Origin: Nannochloris sp. 'desiccata'
Taxonomy: Eukaryota; Chlorophyta; Trebouxiophyceae; Chlorellales; Chlorellaceae
DNA length: 64,000 nucleotides
Direction of reading: 5' to 3'
Assembly: GCA_019044685.2 (NCBI GenBank)
Contig: JAGTXX020000004.1
Location: 1-64,000, forward strand
Shown here: positions 1 to 9,411 of the stretch, in pieces
Layout: every line of letters begins with the position of its first letter
Position numbering within the stretch: position 1 is the first letter of the stretch
Translations under genes and position numbers: made by a program
The notes under the pieces: generated by a model
What the model saw: the letters and a program-made list of their open reading frames with translations, nothing else
Database searches by the model: none
Told to the model about the DNA's origin: nothing

Positions 1-158
1 CCTAAACCCTAAACCCTAAACCCTAAACCCTAAACCCTAAACCCTAAACCCTAAACCCTAAACCCTAAACCCTAAACCCTAAACCCTAAGACCCTAAACC
101 CTAAAAAACCCAAAAAACCCTAAAGAACCCTAAATAAGAACAAAAAACCCTAAATAAG
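1..158. repeat. Telomeric repeat (CCCTAAA)n, left chromosome end
   Basis: Perfect CCCTAAA heptamers run from the first base to about position 88. They then become degenerate (GACCCTAAA, CCCTAAAAAA, CCCTAAAGAA, CCCTAAATAAGA) to about 158, where the retrotransposon begins. The C-rich strand reads rightwards, so the TTTAGGG strand points out of the window. This is the correct orientation for a true left chromosome end. The TTTAGGG type is the common plant and green-algal telomere repeat. Confidence 0.97.
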
Positions 159-221
159 ACTGAATTTAACCGCCTCGATGTTGATGGTTCTAACGCTGAC
201 GCTGAAGTTGATACCACAATC

Positions 222-3200
222 ATGGAAAATGATTTATCAAACACATCTGATCTAAGATTTAGTGTAGATGGTACAGTTTCCTCTAGAGGTGGTATTCTGC
301 TTGATATGTGCGAGATGACTGGGTTACGAGTCGTCAACGGCAGAGTGGCGGGAGATATCCCTGCTGCTGTGACCAGCTTAGGTAATGGTGATGGTAAAAG
401 TAAATCAGTAATTGATTTATTTTTGGCTTGCCCTACTGTATTTGAACGCATTGAGTCGTTAAAAGTTGGTGGTAAGCTCAGAGCAAAATCAGATCATTTG
501 GCGGTAACGCTTACGATGGCAAGAACCATTGAAATCGGAGCAGAAGAGCAGGAAGCAGCAGCGACTACTGATATGTTGGATTCTACTTCAACATCAACAA
601 TAGAAACTGGTGATGAGTATATTATCGATGCTGCCCTGCTGCCTGTGTTTGCTGAAAAAATTGCAGCAGCAGCAGCGCCACTGCTTGAACAGATTTGCAT
701 TGCAGCAACGGCCGCTGCTGAATTAAAAGACGCAGATATGCTGGATAAGGCTGTGGATGACTACAATAGAGTAGTATCTAATGCATGTGCAGATGCTGGA
801 ATGAGAAAAAAGGGTGTTGTCACAGATAAAGATCGCTGGGCAAAATCAATAAACAAGTCACCGCTTCCAATACGACAACAAGCAAGAGCAGCCAAACGAG
901 CTCGGAAAAGGATGCTGAGAAAGTGTGATATAGGGGCATTAGCTAATGCACAAAAGAAACTGCGTAAAGTGACAGATAAATCCAGAAAAGCTCGAAGGGA
1001 AATTGGAGTAAAGCGCCTCGAGCGGTTGCTAAAAGATGACCCTAGGCGTTTCTATAAATATTATAGAAAGCCTCCCTCTCCTACTCTGGTGTCAAATGGT
1101 GAATTAAGTAAACACTCTGAAAACCTTTTAGGTGCTGAACCACCTGATTTACCAATACCTCCAGTTGTACCTGGCACCGTTCCGCCTCCAGAGAATATAG
1201 AAGGGTTGCTACAAACTCCTTTCTCAATGGAAGAACTTTCACCAGTGCTGAAAAAGATTAAGAATCAAGCTGGTATGATTGGTACATTGAGGCCTGAGCT
1301 GTTGAAAGCATCAGTAGAGCATCTTGGTCCAGCTATAGTAGAGCTGCTAAACGCCTCGGTGGCAATAGGCAAGCTGCCCAAAGTTTGGGCACTGAGCGCC
1401 ATTACACCTATAGCCAAGCCAGGGAGTGATCATAGAACGTGTGATGGATATCGTGGAATAGCAGTAGGTACTCTAGCTGCCAAACTGTATGGTTCTATGC
1501 TTGATCACAGAATTGATGGCTGGGCGGAGGCGAGCGGTATTCGAGCAAAGGGTCAGTTTGGTTTTAGAAAAGGCAAAGGAACTGCCTCAGCGTCCTTTAT
1601 AGTGCGCACTCTATTTGATCAAGTAAGAACCCAGAAAGGTGGTAGGCTGTACACATGCTTTGTTGATTTTAAGAAAGCATACGATTCAGTTCCCCGCCAC
1701 TTGCTCTGGGCGAAACTTGAGCGCAGAGGAGTGACTGGCTGGGTTCTGGATGCTATAAAAGCCATGTATGCTGATGTTCCTATGTGTGTGAAGTCGTCTA
1801 CAGGTCTAGGAAAAGTTTTTCAATCAAATTTAGGGGTGAAGCAGGGTTGCCCACTAAGCCCACTTTTATTTGGTCTTTACCTAGATGACTGGGATGCTGA
1901 GCTTAAAGCAGCTTCTGAAGCTCCTGATGATGAATCAGACAAGTTTGATTTCCCTAATTTAGCTGGAGAAGATCTTCGCAGCTTGATGTATGCTGATGAT
2001 TTGATGCAGGCGGCAACGTCGATTGACGGTCTCCGCAAGCAAATGGCACTGCTGGAGGACTTTTCTGCTCGCTGGGGCCTCACTATTAACGCTTCTAAAA
2101 CTAAAGTGATGGTTTTTAGCAGACTCAATTCTCCACATGTAGCAAAAACAGCTGTGCTGAAAATTGGCGGCGAGGTGGTGGAGGTAGTGGAAAGATTTAA
2201 ATATCTTGGTACTATTTTTCATTGCTCTCAGATGCTATCTAGACATGCTGTACCTGCTAGAGCATATAATGGCCGTAGAGCATACCATATTTCCAGAAGA
2301 AGGCTGGCTGAGCTGCAACTCGGTGGTGGACTTGAGATTAATTTCAGACTTTTTGATGTGATGGTTGACTCTGTACTTGGCTATGGCGCTGAGGTCTGGG
2401 CTCCTGAGCTTCTATGCAATGATCCCTTAAGCAATGATTGTGAACGTGTTCATTTATTTGCTCTTAAATGGTTATTAGGAGTAAGAAAGAGCACTGCTAG
2501 CTGCATTGTTCTTGCAGAAGCCGGCCGCTGGCCCTTGGCTTTCCGTTGGGTCAAAAGGATAGCTAGATTCTATAATGGACTAGTCAAAGCACCAGCTGAT
2601 AGCATTTTAAAACGTGCTTTCATTGCTAATTGCCAATTGACATCAAACCCAGCTGAAGGCAGTGCCAAATGTATGGCTGAGCAGTCTTGGGCAGCACAGC
2701 TGCAGCGTGCTTTTAAGAAATTTGAAGTGCAACTACCTCTGGAGGAGCCTATCGAACTAAATGTGAATGATGTTTGCATCAAGTGGAAGGAATTCTACTT
2801 GAATAGAGTGCGGACAGAGACTGGAACTAAAATTAAAAAATATGTTCATGAAGTCAGAAATGGGCTGCCGGAGTACGAAGCCGCTCCTTACTTGGGAGTG
2901 TCTGCGGTCCAGGAACGACGGGCAGTAATACAAGCGATGACTGGATCTCATTTTCTGATGGAAGAAGTAGGTAGATGGAGTCAGTTGGCGAAAGAAGACA
3001 GAGTATGCAAACAATGTGCTGAAAAAGAAATAAAAAATGTCGAGACGGCCGAACATATGTTTTTCCACTGTCCTAATTATGACGATATTAGGGCAGATTT
3101 TCCTTGTTTAGACTTTACAATAACGAATTTACATGAGTTCTCAAATGAGCAGCCAACCCAGCTTGCTAGCTTTATCAAGAAATGTTTTGTGCGGCATCGA

Positions 3201-3227
3201 GAACTCAACCCGCTGTCGAGGCGGTAA
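222..3227 (+). CDS. Retrotransposon endonuclease (partial)-reverse transcriptase polyprotein
   Basis: This uninterrupted frame of about 1,000 codons encodes the LINE replication protein. The frame is open from 138; the ATG at 222 is only the first Met in what remains. Residues 1-100 resemble the second half of an APE-type endonuclease: an N-G motif (VVNGR), SVID, and a terminal SDH. A reading before the ATG (FNRLDVDG) looks like the GDFN motif region. The reverse transcriptase core follows, with FRKGKGT, FVDFKKAYDSV, KQGCPLSPLLF and the catalytic YADD at residues 590-593. Near the C terminus (about 929-955) is a CCHC finger of the zf-RVT type (CKQC...EHMFFHC). The N-terminal half of the endonuclease is missing, so this copy is probably not autonomous, although no stop or frameshift interrupts the rest. 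Confidence 0.9.
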   Translation: MENDLSNTSDLRFSVDGTVSSRGGILLDMCEMTGLRVVNGRVAGDIPAAVTSLGNGDGKSKSVIDLFLACPTVFERIESLKVGGKLRAKSDHLAVTLTMARTIEIGAEEQEAAATTDMLDSTSTSTIETGDEYIIDAALLPVFAEKIAAAAAPLLEQICIAATAAAELKDADMLDKAVDDYNRVVSNACADAGMRKKGVVTDKDRWAKSINKSPLPIRQQARAAKRARKRMLRKCDIGALANAQKKLRKVTDKSRKARREIGVKRLERLLKDDPRRFYKYYRKPPSPTLVSNGELSKHSENLLGAEPPDLPIPPVVPGTVPPPENIEGLLQTPFSMEELSPVLKKIKNQAGMIGTLRPELLKASVEHLGPAIVELLNASVAIGKLPKVWALSAITPIAKPGSDHRTCDGYRGIAVGTLAAKLYGSMLDHRIDGWAEASGIRAKGQFGFRKGKGTASASFIVRTLFDQVRTQKGGRLYTCFVDFKKAYDSVPRHLLWAKLERRGVTGWVLDAIKAMYADVPMCVKSSTGLGKVFQSNLGVKQGCPLSPLLFGLYLDDWDAELKAASEAPDDESDKFDFPNLAGEDLRSLMYADDLMQAATSIDGLRKQMALLEDFSARWGLTINASKTKVMVFSRLNSPHVAKTAVLKIGGEVVEVVERFKYLGTIFHCSQMLSRHAVPARAYNGRRAYHISRRRLAELQLGGGLEINFRLFDVMVDSVLGYGAEVWAPELLCNDPLSNDCERVHLFALKWLLGVRKSTASCIVLAEAGRWPLAFRWVKRIARFYNGLVKAPADSILKRAFIANCQLTSNPAEGSAKCMAEQSWAAQLQRAFKKFEVQLPLEEPIELNVNDVCIKWKEFYLNRVRTETGTKIKKYVHEVRNGLPEYEAAPYLGVSAVQERRAVIQAMTGSHFLMEEVGRWSQLAKEDRVCKQCAEKEIKNVETAEHMFFHCPNYDDIRADFPCLDFTITNLHEFSNEQPTQLASFIKKCFVRHRELNPLSRR

Positions 3228-3559
3228 TATCGTTTTCATAAAAACCTTTTTCTATTTGATCCCATAATTCAGGGGTGTTTACTAGACCAACATGGTCTAC
3301 TTGTTTTGTTTTGTCTGATTTTATGTATGATTTAGTGATGTGGAAGCTGTGTGGTGGGTAGCTTCTAGGGGTTCTCTTTTATCGGAGCGGTTTCTTCCTC
3401 TTTTTAGCTTCATTTTCTCTGCCCTTTTCCCCCCTCTTGAAGCCAAAGAAACTCGCATACCTCCTTAGCAGAATTTGAGAGGTTTTACTGCTGGAGCCCT
3501 GAGTGATAAAACGATATTTCATCGTGAGAGATCACTTATGTAACAAGTTCAAGTTCAAG
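3228..3559 (+). other. 3' UTR and terminal tandem repeat of the retrotransposon
   Basis: This non-coding segment is assigned to the element because parts of it recur in antisense elsewhere. Bases 3357-3559 match the reverse complement of 8132-8313. Bases 3225-3270 match the reverse complement of about 9120-9165. The end is made of AAGTTC repeats followed directly by satellite sequence. Confidence 0.75.
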
Positions 3560-5784
3560 TGACCTGGCTCGAACTAAACCAGCTGGGAATACCATGCACG
3601 CTCTCCTACACATCCAATATCGCTACATGACCGGTAATCACAGCTCCATGACCGGTCTGAAGACCAGGCTGGAGGGGCAGCTGGTGGCATGCCCCATCAC
3701 CACAGTGCCCGTCTCAACACAATCTCCAAGGTGGGTGACCTGGCTCAACTGAAAACAGCTGGGAATACCATGCACGCTCTCCTACACATCCACTATAGCT
3801 ACATGACCGGTAATCACAGCTCCATGACCGGTCTGAAGACCAGGCTGGAGGGGCAGCTGGTGGCATGCCCCATCACCACAGTGAGCGTCTCAAAACAATC
3901 TCCAAGGTGGGTGACCTGGCTCAACTGAAAACGGCTGGGAATACCATGCACGCTCTCCTACACATTCACTATAGCTACATGACCGGTAATCACAGCTCCA
4001 TGACCGGTCTGAAGACCAGGCTGGAGGGGCAGCTGGTGGCATGCCCCATCACCACAGTGAGCGTCTCGACACAATCTCCAAGGTGGGTGACCTGGTTCAA
4101 CTGAAAACGGCTGGGAATACCATGCACGCTCTCCTACACATTCACTATAGCTACATGACCGGTAATCACAGCTCCATGACCGGTCTGAAGACCAGGCTGG
4201 AGGGGCAGCTGGTGGCATGCCCCATCACCACAGTGCCCGTCTCAACACAATCTCCAAGGTGGGTGACCTGGCTCAACTGAAAACGGCTGGGAATACCATG
4301 CACGCTCTCCTACACATTCACTATAGCTACATGACCGGTAATCACAGCTCCATGACCGGTCTGAAGACCAGGCTGGAGGGGCAGCTGGTGGCATGCCCCA
4401 TCACCACAGTGCCCGTCTCGACACAATCTCCAAGGTGGGTGACCTGGCTCAACTGAAAACAGCTGGGAATACCATGCACGCTCTCCTACACATCCACTAT
4501 AGCTACATGACCGGTAATCACAGCTCCATGACCGGTCTGAAGACCAGGCTGGAGGGGCAGCTGGTGGCATGCCCCATCACCACAGTGCCCGTCTCAACAC
4601 AATCTCCAAGGTGGGTGACCTGGCTCAACTGAAAACGGCTGGGAATACCATGCACGCTCTCCTACACATTCAATATAGCTACATGACCGGTAATCACAGC
4701 TCCATGACCGGTCTGAAGACCAGGCTGGAGGGGCAGCTGGTGGCATGGCCATCACCACAGTGAGCGTCTCGACACAATCTCCAAGGTGGGTGACCTGGCT
4801 CGAACTAAACCAGCTGGGAATACCATGCACGCTCTCCTACACATCCAATATCGCTACATGACCGGTAATCACAGCTCCATGACCGGTCTGAAGACCAGGC
4901 TGGAGGGGCAGCTGGTGGCATGCCCCATCACCACAGTGCCCGTCTCAACACAATCTCCAAGGTGGGTGACCTGGCTCAACTGAAAACGGCTGGGAATACC
5001 ATGCACGCTCTCCTACACATTCACTATAGCTACATGACCGGTAATCACAGCTCCATGACCGGTCTGAAGACCAGGCTGGAGGGGCAGCTGGTGGCATGCC
5101 CCATCACCACAGTGCCCGTCTCGACACAATCTCCAAGGTGGGTGACCTGGCTCAACTGAAAACAGCTGGGAATACCATGCACGCTCTCCTACACATCCAC
5201 TATAGCTACATGACCGGTAATCACAGCTCCATGACCGGTCTGAAGACCAGGCTGGAGGGGCAGCTGGTGGCATGCCCCATCACCACAGTGCCCGTCTCAA
5301 CACAATCTCCAAGGTGGGTGACCTGGCTCAACTGAAAACGGCTGGGAATACCATGCACGCTCTCCTACACATTCAATATAGCTACATGACCGGTAATCAC
5401 AGCTCCATGACCGGTCTGAAGACCAGGCTGGAGGGGCAGCTGGTGGCATGGCCATCACCACAGTGAGCGTCTCGACACAATCTCCAAGGTGGGTGACCTG
5501 GCTCGAACTAAACCAGCTGGGAATACCATGCACGCTCTCCTACACATCCAATATCGCTACATGACCGGTAATCACAGCTCCATGACCGGTCTGAAGACCA
5601 GGCTGGAGGGGCAGCTGGTGGCATGCCCCATCACCACAGTGCCCGTCTCGACACAATCTCCAAGGTGGGTGACCTGGCTCAACTGAAAACAGCTGGGAAT
5701 ACCATGCCCGCTCTCCTACACATCCACTATAGCTACATGACCGGTAATCACGGCTCCATGACCGGTCTGAAGACCAGGCTGGAG
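3560..5784. repeat. Subtelomeric satellite, 13 tandem copies of a ~176-bp unit
   Basis: Tandem units are spaced by 176 bp (175 bp where one base is missing near 4745 and 5448). Each contains a CATGCACGCTCTCCTACACAT block, two ATGACCGGT boxes and CAGCTGGTGGCATG. Thirteen copies of the CATGC(A/C)CGCTCTCC block are present and the last unit is cut after GGCTGGAG at 5784. Units differ by diagnostic variants (AAT versus CACT before ATAGCT; CTCGAACTAAACC versus CTCAACTGAAAAC). The variants repeat with a period of four units, so 4217-4919 and 4920-5622 are near-identical 703-bp higher-order repeats. The 64-86-residue frames inside the units are by-products: 176 is not a multiple of three and each frame stops in every unit. 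Confidence 0.95.
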
Positions 5785-8102
5785 CAGAATTAATAACGAG
5801 CTGCACCAAACATTGAAGAGAGTGGAAATGGTGCTGGAGCTGTTGAACTATCAATGCACAGAAATGGCATTACAGCTCAGCTGCGCGGGTCTATAGTCTC
5901 ACTGACACACAGGAACGACCATTTAGCGCGCTGCACAGCAGCAGCAGCTGCATTTACCTGGTGATCAAGCCAGGAATGGCTGCAGCATGAGGCAAGTTGA
6001 AGCCGTGAGCAGGAAGTGCTGCCTTGCCGCCGCAGCTGTGTCGCCCACATATCACGGCAGTAACTCCAAAGAGGGTCTCGACCGGTTTTGAATCCAAAGA
6101 GAACCAAAGACTGGGATTTGATCTGCGCACAGGGAAATCAAAAAGCTGGTGGGTCAGAACATTAATACCGGGAGAGAGCGCTGAATTATCGGTCATGAAA
6201 GTATGTAGAACATAAAGAAGGCAAGCTAGGGGGCCTAGAGAGCCTTTCTGCAGCTAACGATTTGTGCTGGATGGGCAGAAATCCCAGCTGAAAAGCGAGG
6301 ACCGGTTCTTTCGCGGTCAACAGACTTACTTGATGTATGTACATTCCAGAAAATGGGCCCTCGACCGGTTTAGATTCCTGGATACCGGTATTTTTTGGCA
6401 TTACCCGAATTGGGAGGATTTCAATTGAACTTTACAAAGCCAGCTGCAGCCTGGGAGGCCCTGCTAGGGGCTTAAACTATAGCTCTACATAATAGGTATC
6501 TAAAGGAAATTAAATATGGCAAAAAGAGCAAGGATTTGTCCACTAAAAAGCCGATCTGGCTCCAGACTGGGCAAAATGCGCGCCAGCGGATGCGGCTCCA
6601 AGACCTTATAGTTCATTGCAAAAATAACCAACTACGACTTAGCGGTTTGCTGTGCTGTGTCGCTCACCCTACTTTTCCGGTGCTGATCGCTATCAGCTAC
6701 CCCTATCCACCAGCTCCGCCCTGCCACTAATATCAACACTCTACTTCTCTCTAAAACAAATTCATCTTTAAAACCTTCTCTACAACACCAAATACTCCCC
6801 CCCAAAACAACCAGCGCAAACTGCAGCTGCAAGTCGCCGTCATCACCATACAAGCTCAAGTAACTACCATTCGTGACCTCTCATTACCATTATTTCAACG
6901 CAGAAGATCTCATCCTAGTCCAAGTTAACCTCTATAAAAGCAAGCAAACCATAATGCAGCCTGGAAGACCATCTCAACTTTCTCAAGCACCTTCCAAAAA
7001 TTGACGGAAAACACTGCAACTTTTCCATCACAAAAAATGCCATCAATTCTACCCGGCAAGCATTTTGAAGCACGTATTTTTGCATATCTTTAGTCAGCAC
7101 CTTCTTTCCCACTGCATTAATGGCTGCGCCGCCATATAACAACCTTAATTTCAAAAATTGGCGGGCAATTCCTCAATCTGATCACTACCGCTCTGCAAAC
7201 TGCATTATGGGCTTTTTCTCGTAAAGCGAGAACAGTTTCAGGAACTTCATCGTCAACAATATCTACACGTATAACCTGGTAAGCAATATCAGCTCTTCTA
7301 TTCCTCTGAACCGGCGAAAATAGCCACCAGCGAGAAGACACTCGGCCACAGCGGCACACAAAGTCAGCTAAATGGCATATTTGGAGTACTTTAGCTTCCT
7401 TCTCCGCTTCTTTCTAGCCCAGAATATCACGCATATACTTGCTATTCCAAAAGACCATCAGAACCTCTATAAGAGTTCGATGCTGGAGCCTGCGATCAAT
7501 TAAGTAGAAGAACTAAATTATCACTTCAATACAGAAACCCCGCCGATTCTAATATAAATAAGATACATACCTAGCAATGCAGAAATTGCATCTGCATAAT
7601 CTATAGCGCTGTGCTGAAGAAGGTATCAGACTGCTGTGATTGAATATAATTTGAACCTGATATAGGCTTGAAAATGCATCTAGAGCTCCTGCCAGCGCAG
7701 TGAATGTCAATTTAAGACATTCTTAAATATATCATCTTAGTGAATACCCTCCCACTAACAAAAACTTTCCTTTATTGGAGCATATTGGAGTCTAAGTTTT
7801 TTCAAACTGGGCAATGCTGCCTTTTCAAAAGAACATCGCACAAATGACTAAACGAAAGCTCTCCCAGGATCTCAAGATACTAACAAACCAAATAGTTCAT
7901 TAAAGGCGCCCACATGCTCTGGATTTCCAATATTCTGCTTCCCAGCGCAGAGAAATTGACGCTCATTCAGCATCTTGCAGCTCAGTGCGTAGCTATTTCA
8001 TTGCTGGGTCGAAGGTGCCGATTACTGTGACAACAAATGTTAGACAGTGATGGAGGTCAGTTTGCGGTAAAAGAACTCGTAAACGGGTACACAAGTCAAA
8101 CT
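5785..8102. other. Subtelomeric DNA without a recognisable gene
   Basis: About 2.3 kb lies between the satellite and the retrotransposon relics. Neither strand has a reading frame above about 105 codons, and none of the short frames shows a recognisable motif. Two overlapping minus-strand frames near 6915-7359 could be a decayed coding sequence with a frameshift, but I do not recognise it. No tRNA-like structure was seen. Confidence 0.5.
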
Positions 8103-9118
8103 GACTTTTTGATGTGATGGTCGAATCAGTACTTGAAACTGAAACTGAAACTGTTACATTAAAGTGATCTCTGGCAACAAAATATCGCGTCATCAATCAG
8201 GGTTCAGTAGAGCATCCTCTCAAATTCTACTAGGAGGTATACGAGCACCATGGCTTAAAAGAAAAACTGAAGCTAAAAGGAGGCGGGACTGGTTCCGGTA
8301 AAATAAACCCTTTGGCTATGGCGCTGAAGTCTGGGCTCCTGAGTTCCTGTGCAATGACCCTCCAAGTAATGAGTGCGTACGCGTTCACTTATACGCTCTA
8401 AAATGGCTATTGGGAGTGTAAAAAAGCACAGCTAGTTGTATCGTCCTCGCGGAAACCGGCCGCTGGCCCTTGGCTTTTCGCTGGGTCCAAAGGCGAGCTC
8501 GCTTTTATAATGGACTAGTCAAAGCTCCAGCTGATACCATACAACACCTTGCATTTAAAACTAATTGTCAATTGGCAACAAATCCAACTGATGGCAGTAG
8601 TCCATTTATAGCAAAACAGTCGTGGGCAGCACAGCTGCAACGAGCTTTTCTGCAGTTTGGCGTGGAACTATCATTGGAAGACCCTAGAGAACTTAATGTG
8701 AGTGTGGTTTGCATTAAATGGAAAGAATGGTACTTAAATAGAGTGCGAAATGAGACTGGAACCAAAATTCACAAGTATGTTCATGAAATCAGAAATGGGT
8801 TGCCTGAGTATTGTGCCTCTTGTCTTGGAATCCGTGGGTTCCGCCAAAGACAACGATTGATACAAGCTTGCACAGGATCACATTGGCTGATGGAAGAAAT
8901 AGGAAGATGAAGTCGATTGGAGAGGGAACAAAGAGTATGCAAACAATGTGCTAAAAATGAGATAGAAACCATGGAGACGGTGGAGCACATGTTTTTCTAT
9001 TGCCCTAGTTATGATGATATTAGGGCAGAATTTTCTTGTTTAGACTTTACAATAACTAACTTACATGAGTTCTTACAACAGCCACCAAATCAACTTGGCA
9101 GTTTTGCTAATAGATGTT
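8103..9118 (+). pseudogene. Decayed 3' fragment of the same retrotransposon (RT C terminus)
   Basis: Bases 8103-8135 and 8314-9118 align with bases 2344 to about 3190 of the subtelomeric element: the same GGCTATGGCGCTGA, GGCCGCTGGCCCTTGG and CCHC-finger blocks. The frame is broken by stops (in GTGTAAAAAAGC near 8418 and in AGATGAAGTC near 8907). Two pieces remain open (8470-8910 and 8917 onwards, the latter with CKQCAKNE and EHMFFYC). The copy is 5'-truncated, interrupted by a 178-bp antisense insertion at 8136-8313, and runs into an inverted copy at 9119. Confidence 0.88.
8136..8313 (-). mobile_element. Nested antisense insertion: 3' UTR tail of the retrotransposon
   Basis: The relic is interrupted between GTACTTG (8135) and GGCTATGG (8314). 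The intervening 178 bp align along their length with the reverse complement of 3357-3559, the 3' UTR and terminal repeat of the subtelomeric element. Shared blocks are AAGTGATCTCT, CCTCTCAAATTCT, GGAGGTAT and TGAAGCTAAAA. At its left edge are GAAACT repeats that match the element's terminal tandem repeat. It is best read as a severely 5'-truncated copy inserted in the opposite orientation. Confidence 0.82.
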
Positions 9119-9411
9119 GTGGGATCAAATGGAAAAGGGTTTTCATGAAACAATATTACTGCCTTGCAGCGGATTTGAGTTCTCGGTGCCGGTGCCAACA
9201 TCTATTAGCAAAACTGCCAAGTTGATTTGGTGGCTGTTGTGAGAACTCATGTAAGTTAGTTATTGTAAAGTCTAAACAAGAAAATTCTGCCCTAATATCA
9301 TCATAACTAGGGCAATAGAAAAACATGTGCTCCACCGTCTCCACGGTTTTTATCTCATTTTTAGCACATTGTTTGCATACTCGTCGCTCTCTCTCCAATC
9401 GACCCAATCTT
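9119..9411 (-). pseudogene. Inverted fragment of retrotransposon ORF C terminus and 3' UTR start
   Basis: Read on the minus strand, 9407-9156 encodes 83 residues nearly identical to the finger region of the plus-strand relic (RVCKQCAKNE, EHMFFYCPSYDD, FANRC). Bases 9119-9160 match the start of the element's 3' UTR in reverse complement (GGGATCAAAT, TTTCATGAAA). Together with 8917-9118 it forms a long inverted repeat with a spacer of roughly 70 bp. The right edge is marked by a T-run near 9411. Confidence 0.85.

Larger units (their letters stand above)
156..3559 (+). mobile_element. 5'-truncated non-LTR retrotransposon (LINE) abutting the telomere
   Basis: A LINE-type element begins inside its endonuclease domain, directly against degenerate telomere repeats. 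Its long reading frame ends at 3227. The remaining 330 bp is a 3' UTR, defined by antisense copies of it elsewhere in the window (8136-8313 and 9119-9160). The element ends in a short tandem repeat (AAGTTC units, about 3548-3559) and not in a poly(A) tail. The related antisense copy carries a variant of the same terminal repeat (TTTCAG-like units at 8132-8152). Satellite DNA starts at 3560. No target-site duplication is visible because the left flank is telomere. The clade (L1, RTE or other) is not settled. Confidence 0.9.

Noticed and set aside
222..3227. Calling the element Zepp
   Set aside because: Position and polarity resemble Zepp, but the 3' end is a short tandem repeat and I cannot run a phylogeny; only a generic LINE call is supported.
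3689..5854. Repeated frames of 64-104 codons on both strands (MPHHHS... and complements)
   Set aside because: They arise once per satellite unit, change frame between units because 176 is not a multiple of three, and have no start context or domain. The His run is an accident of CATCACC.
6915..7359. Two overlapping minus-strand frames as a gene
   Set aside because: No recognisable motif and the two frames do not join through plausible splice sites; at most a decayed sequence.
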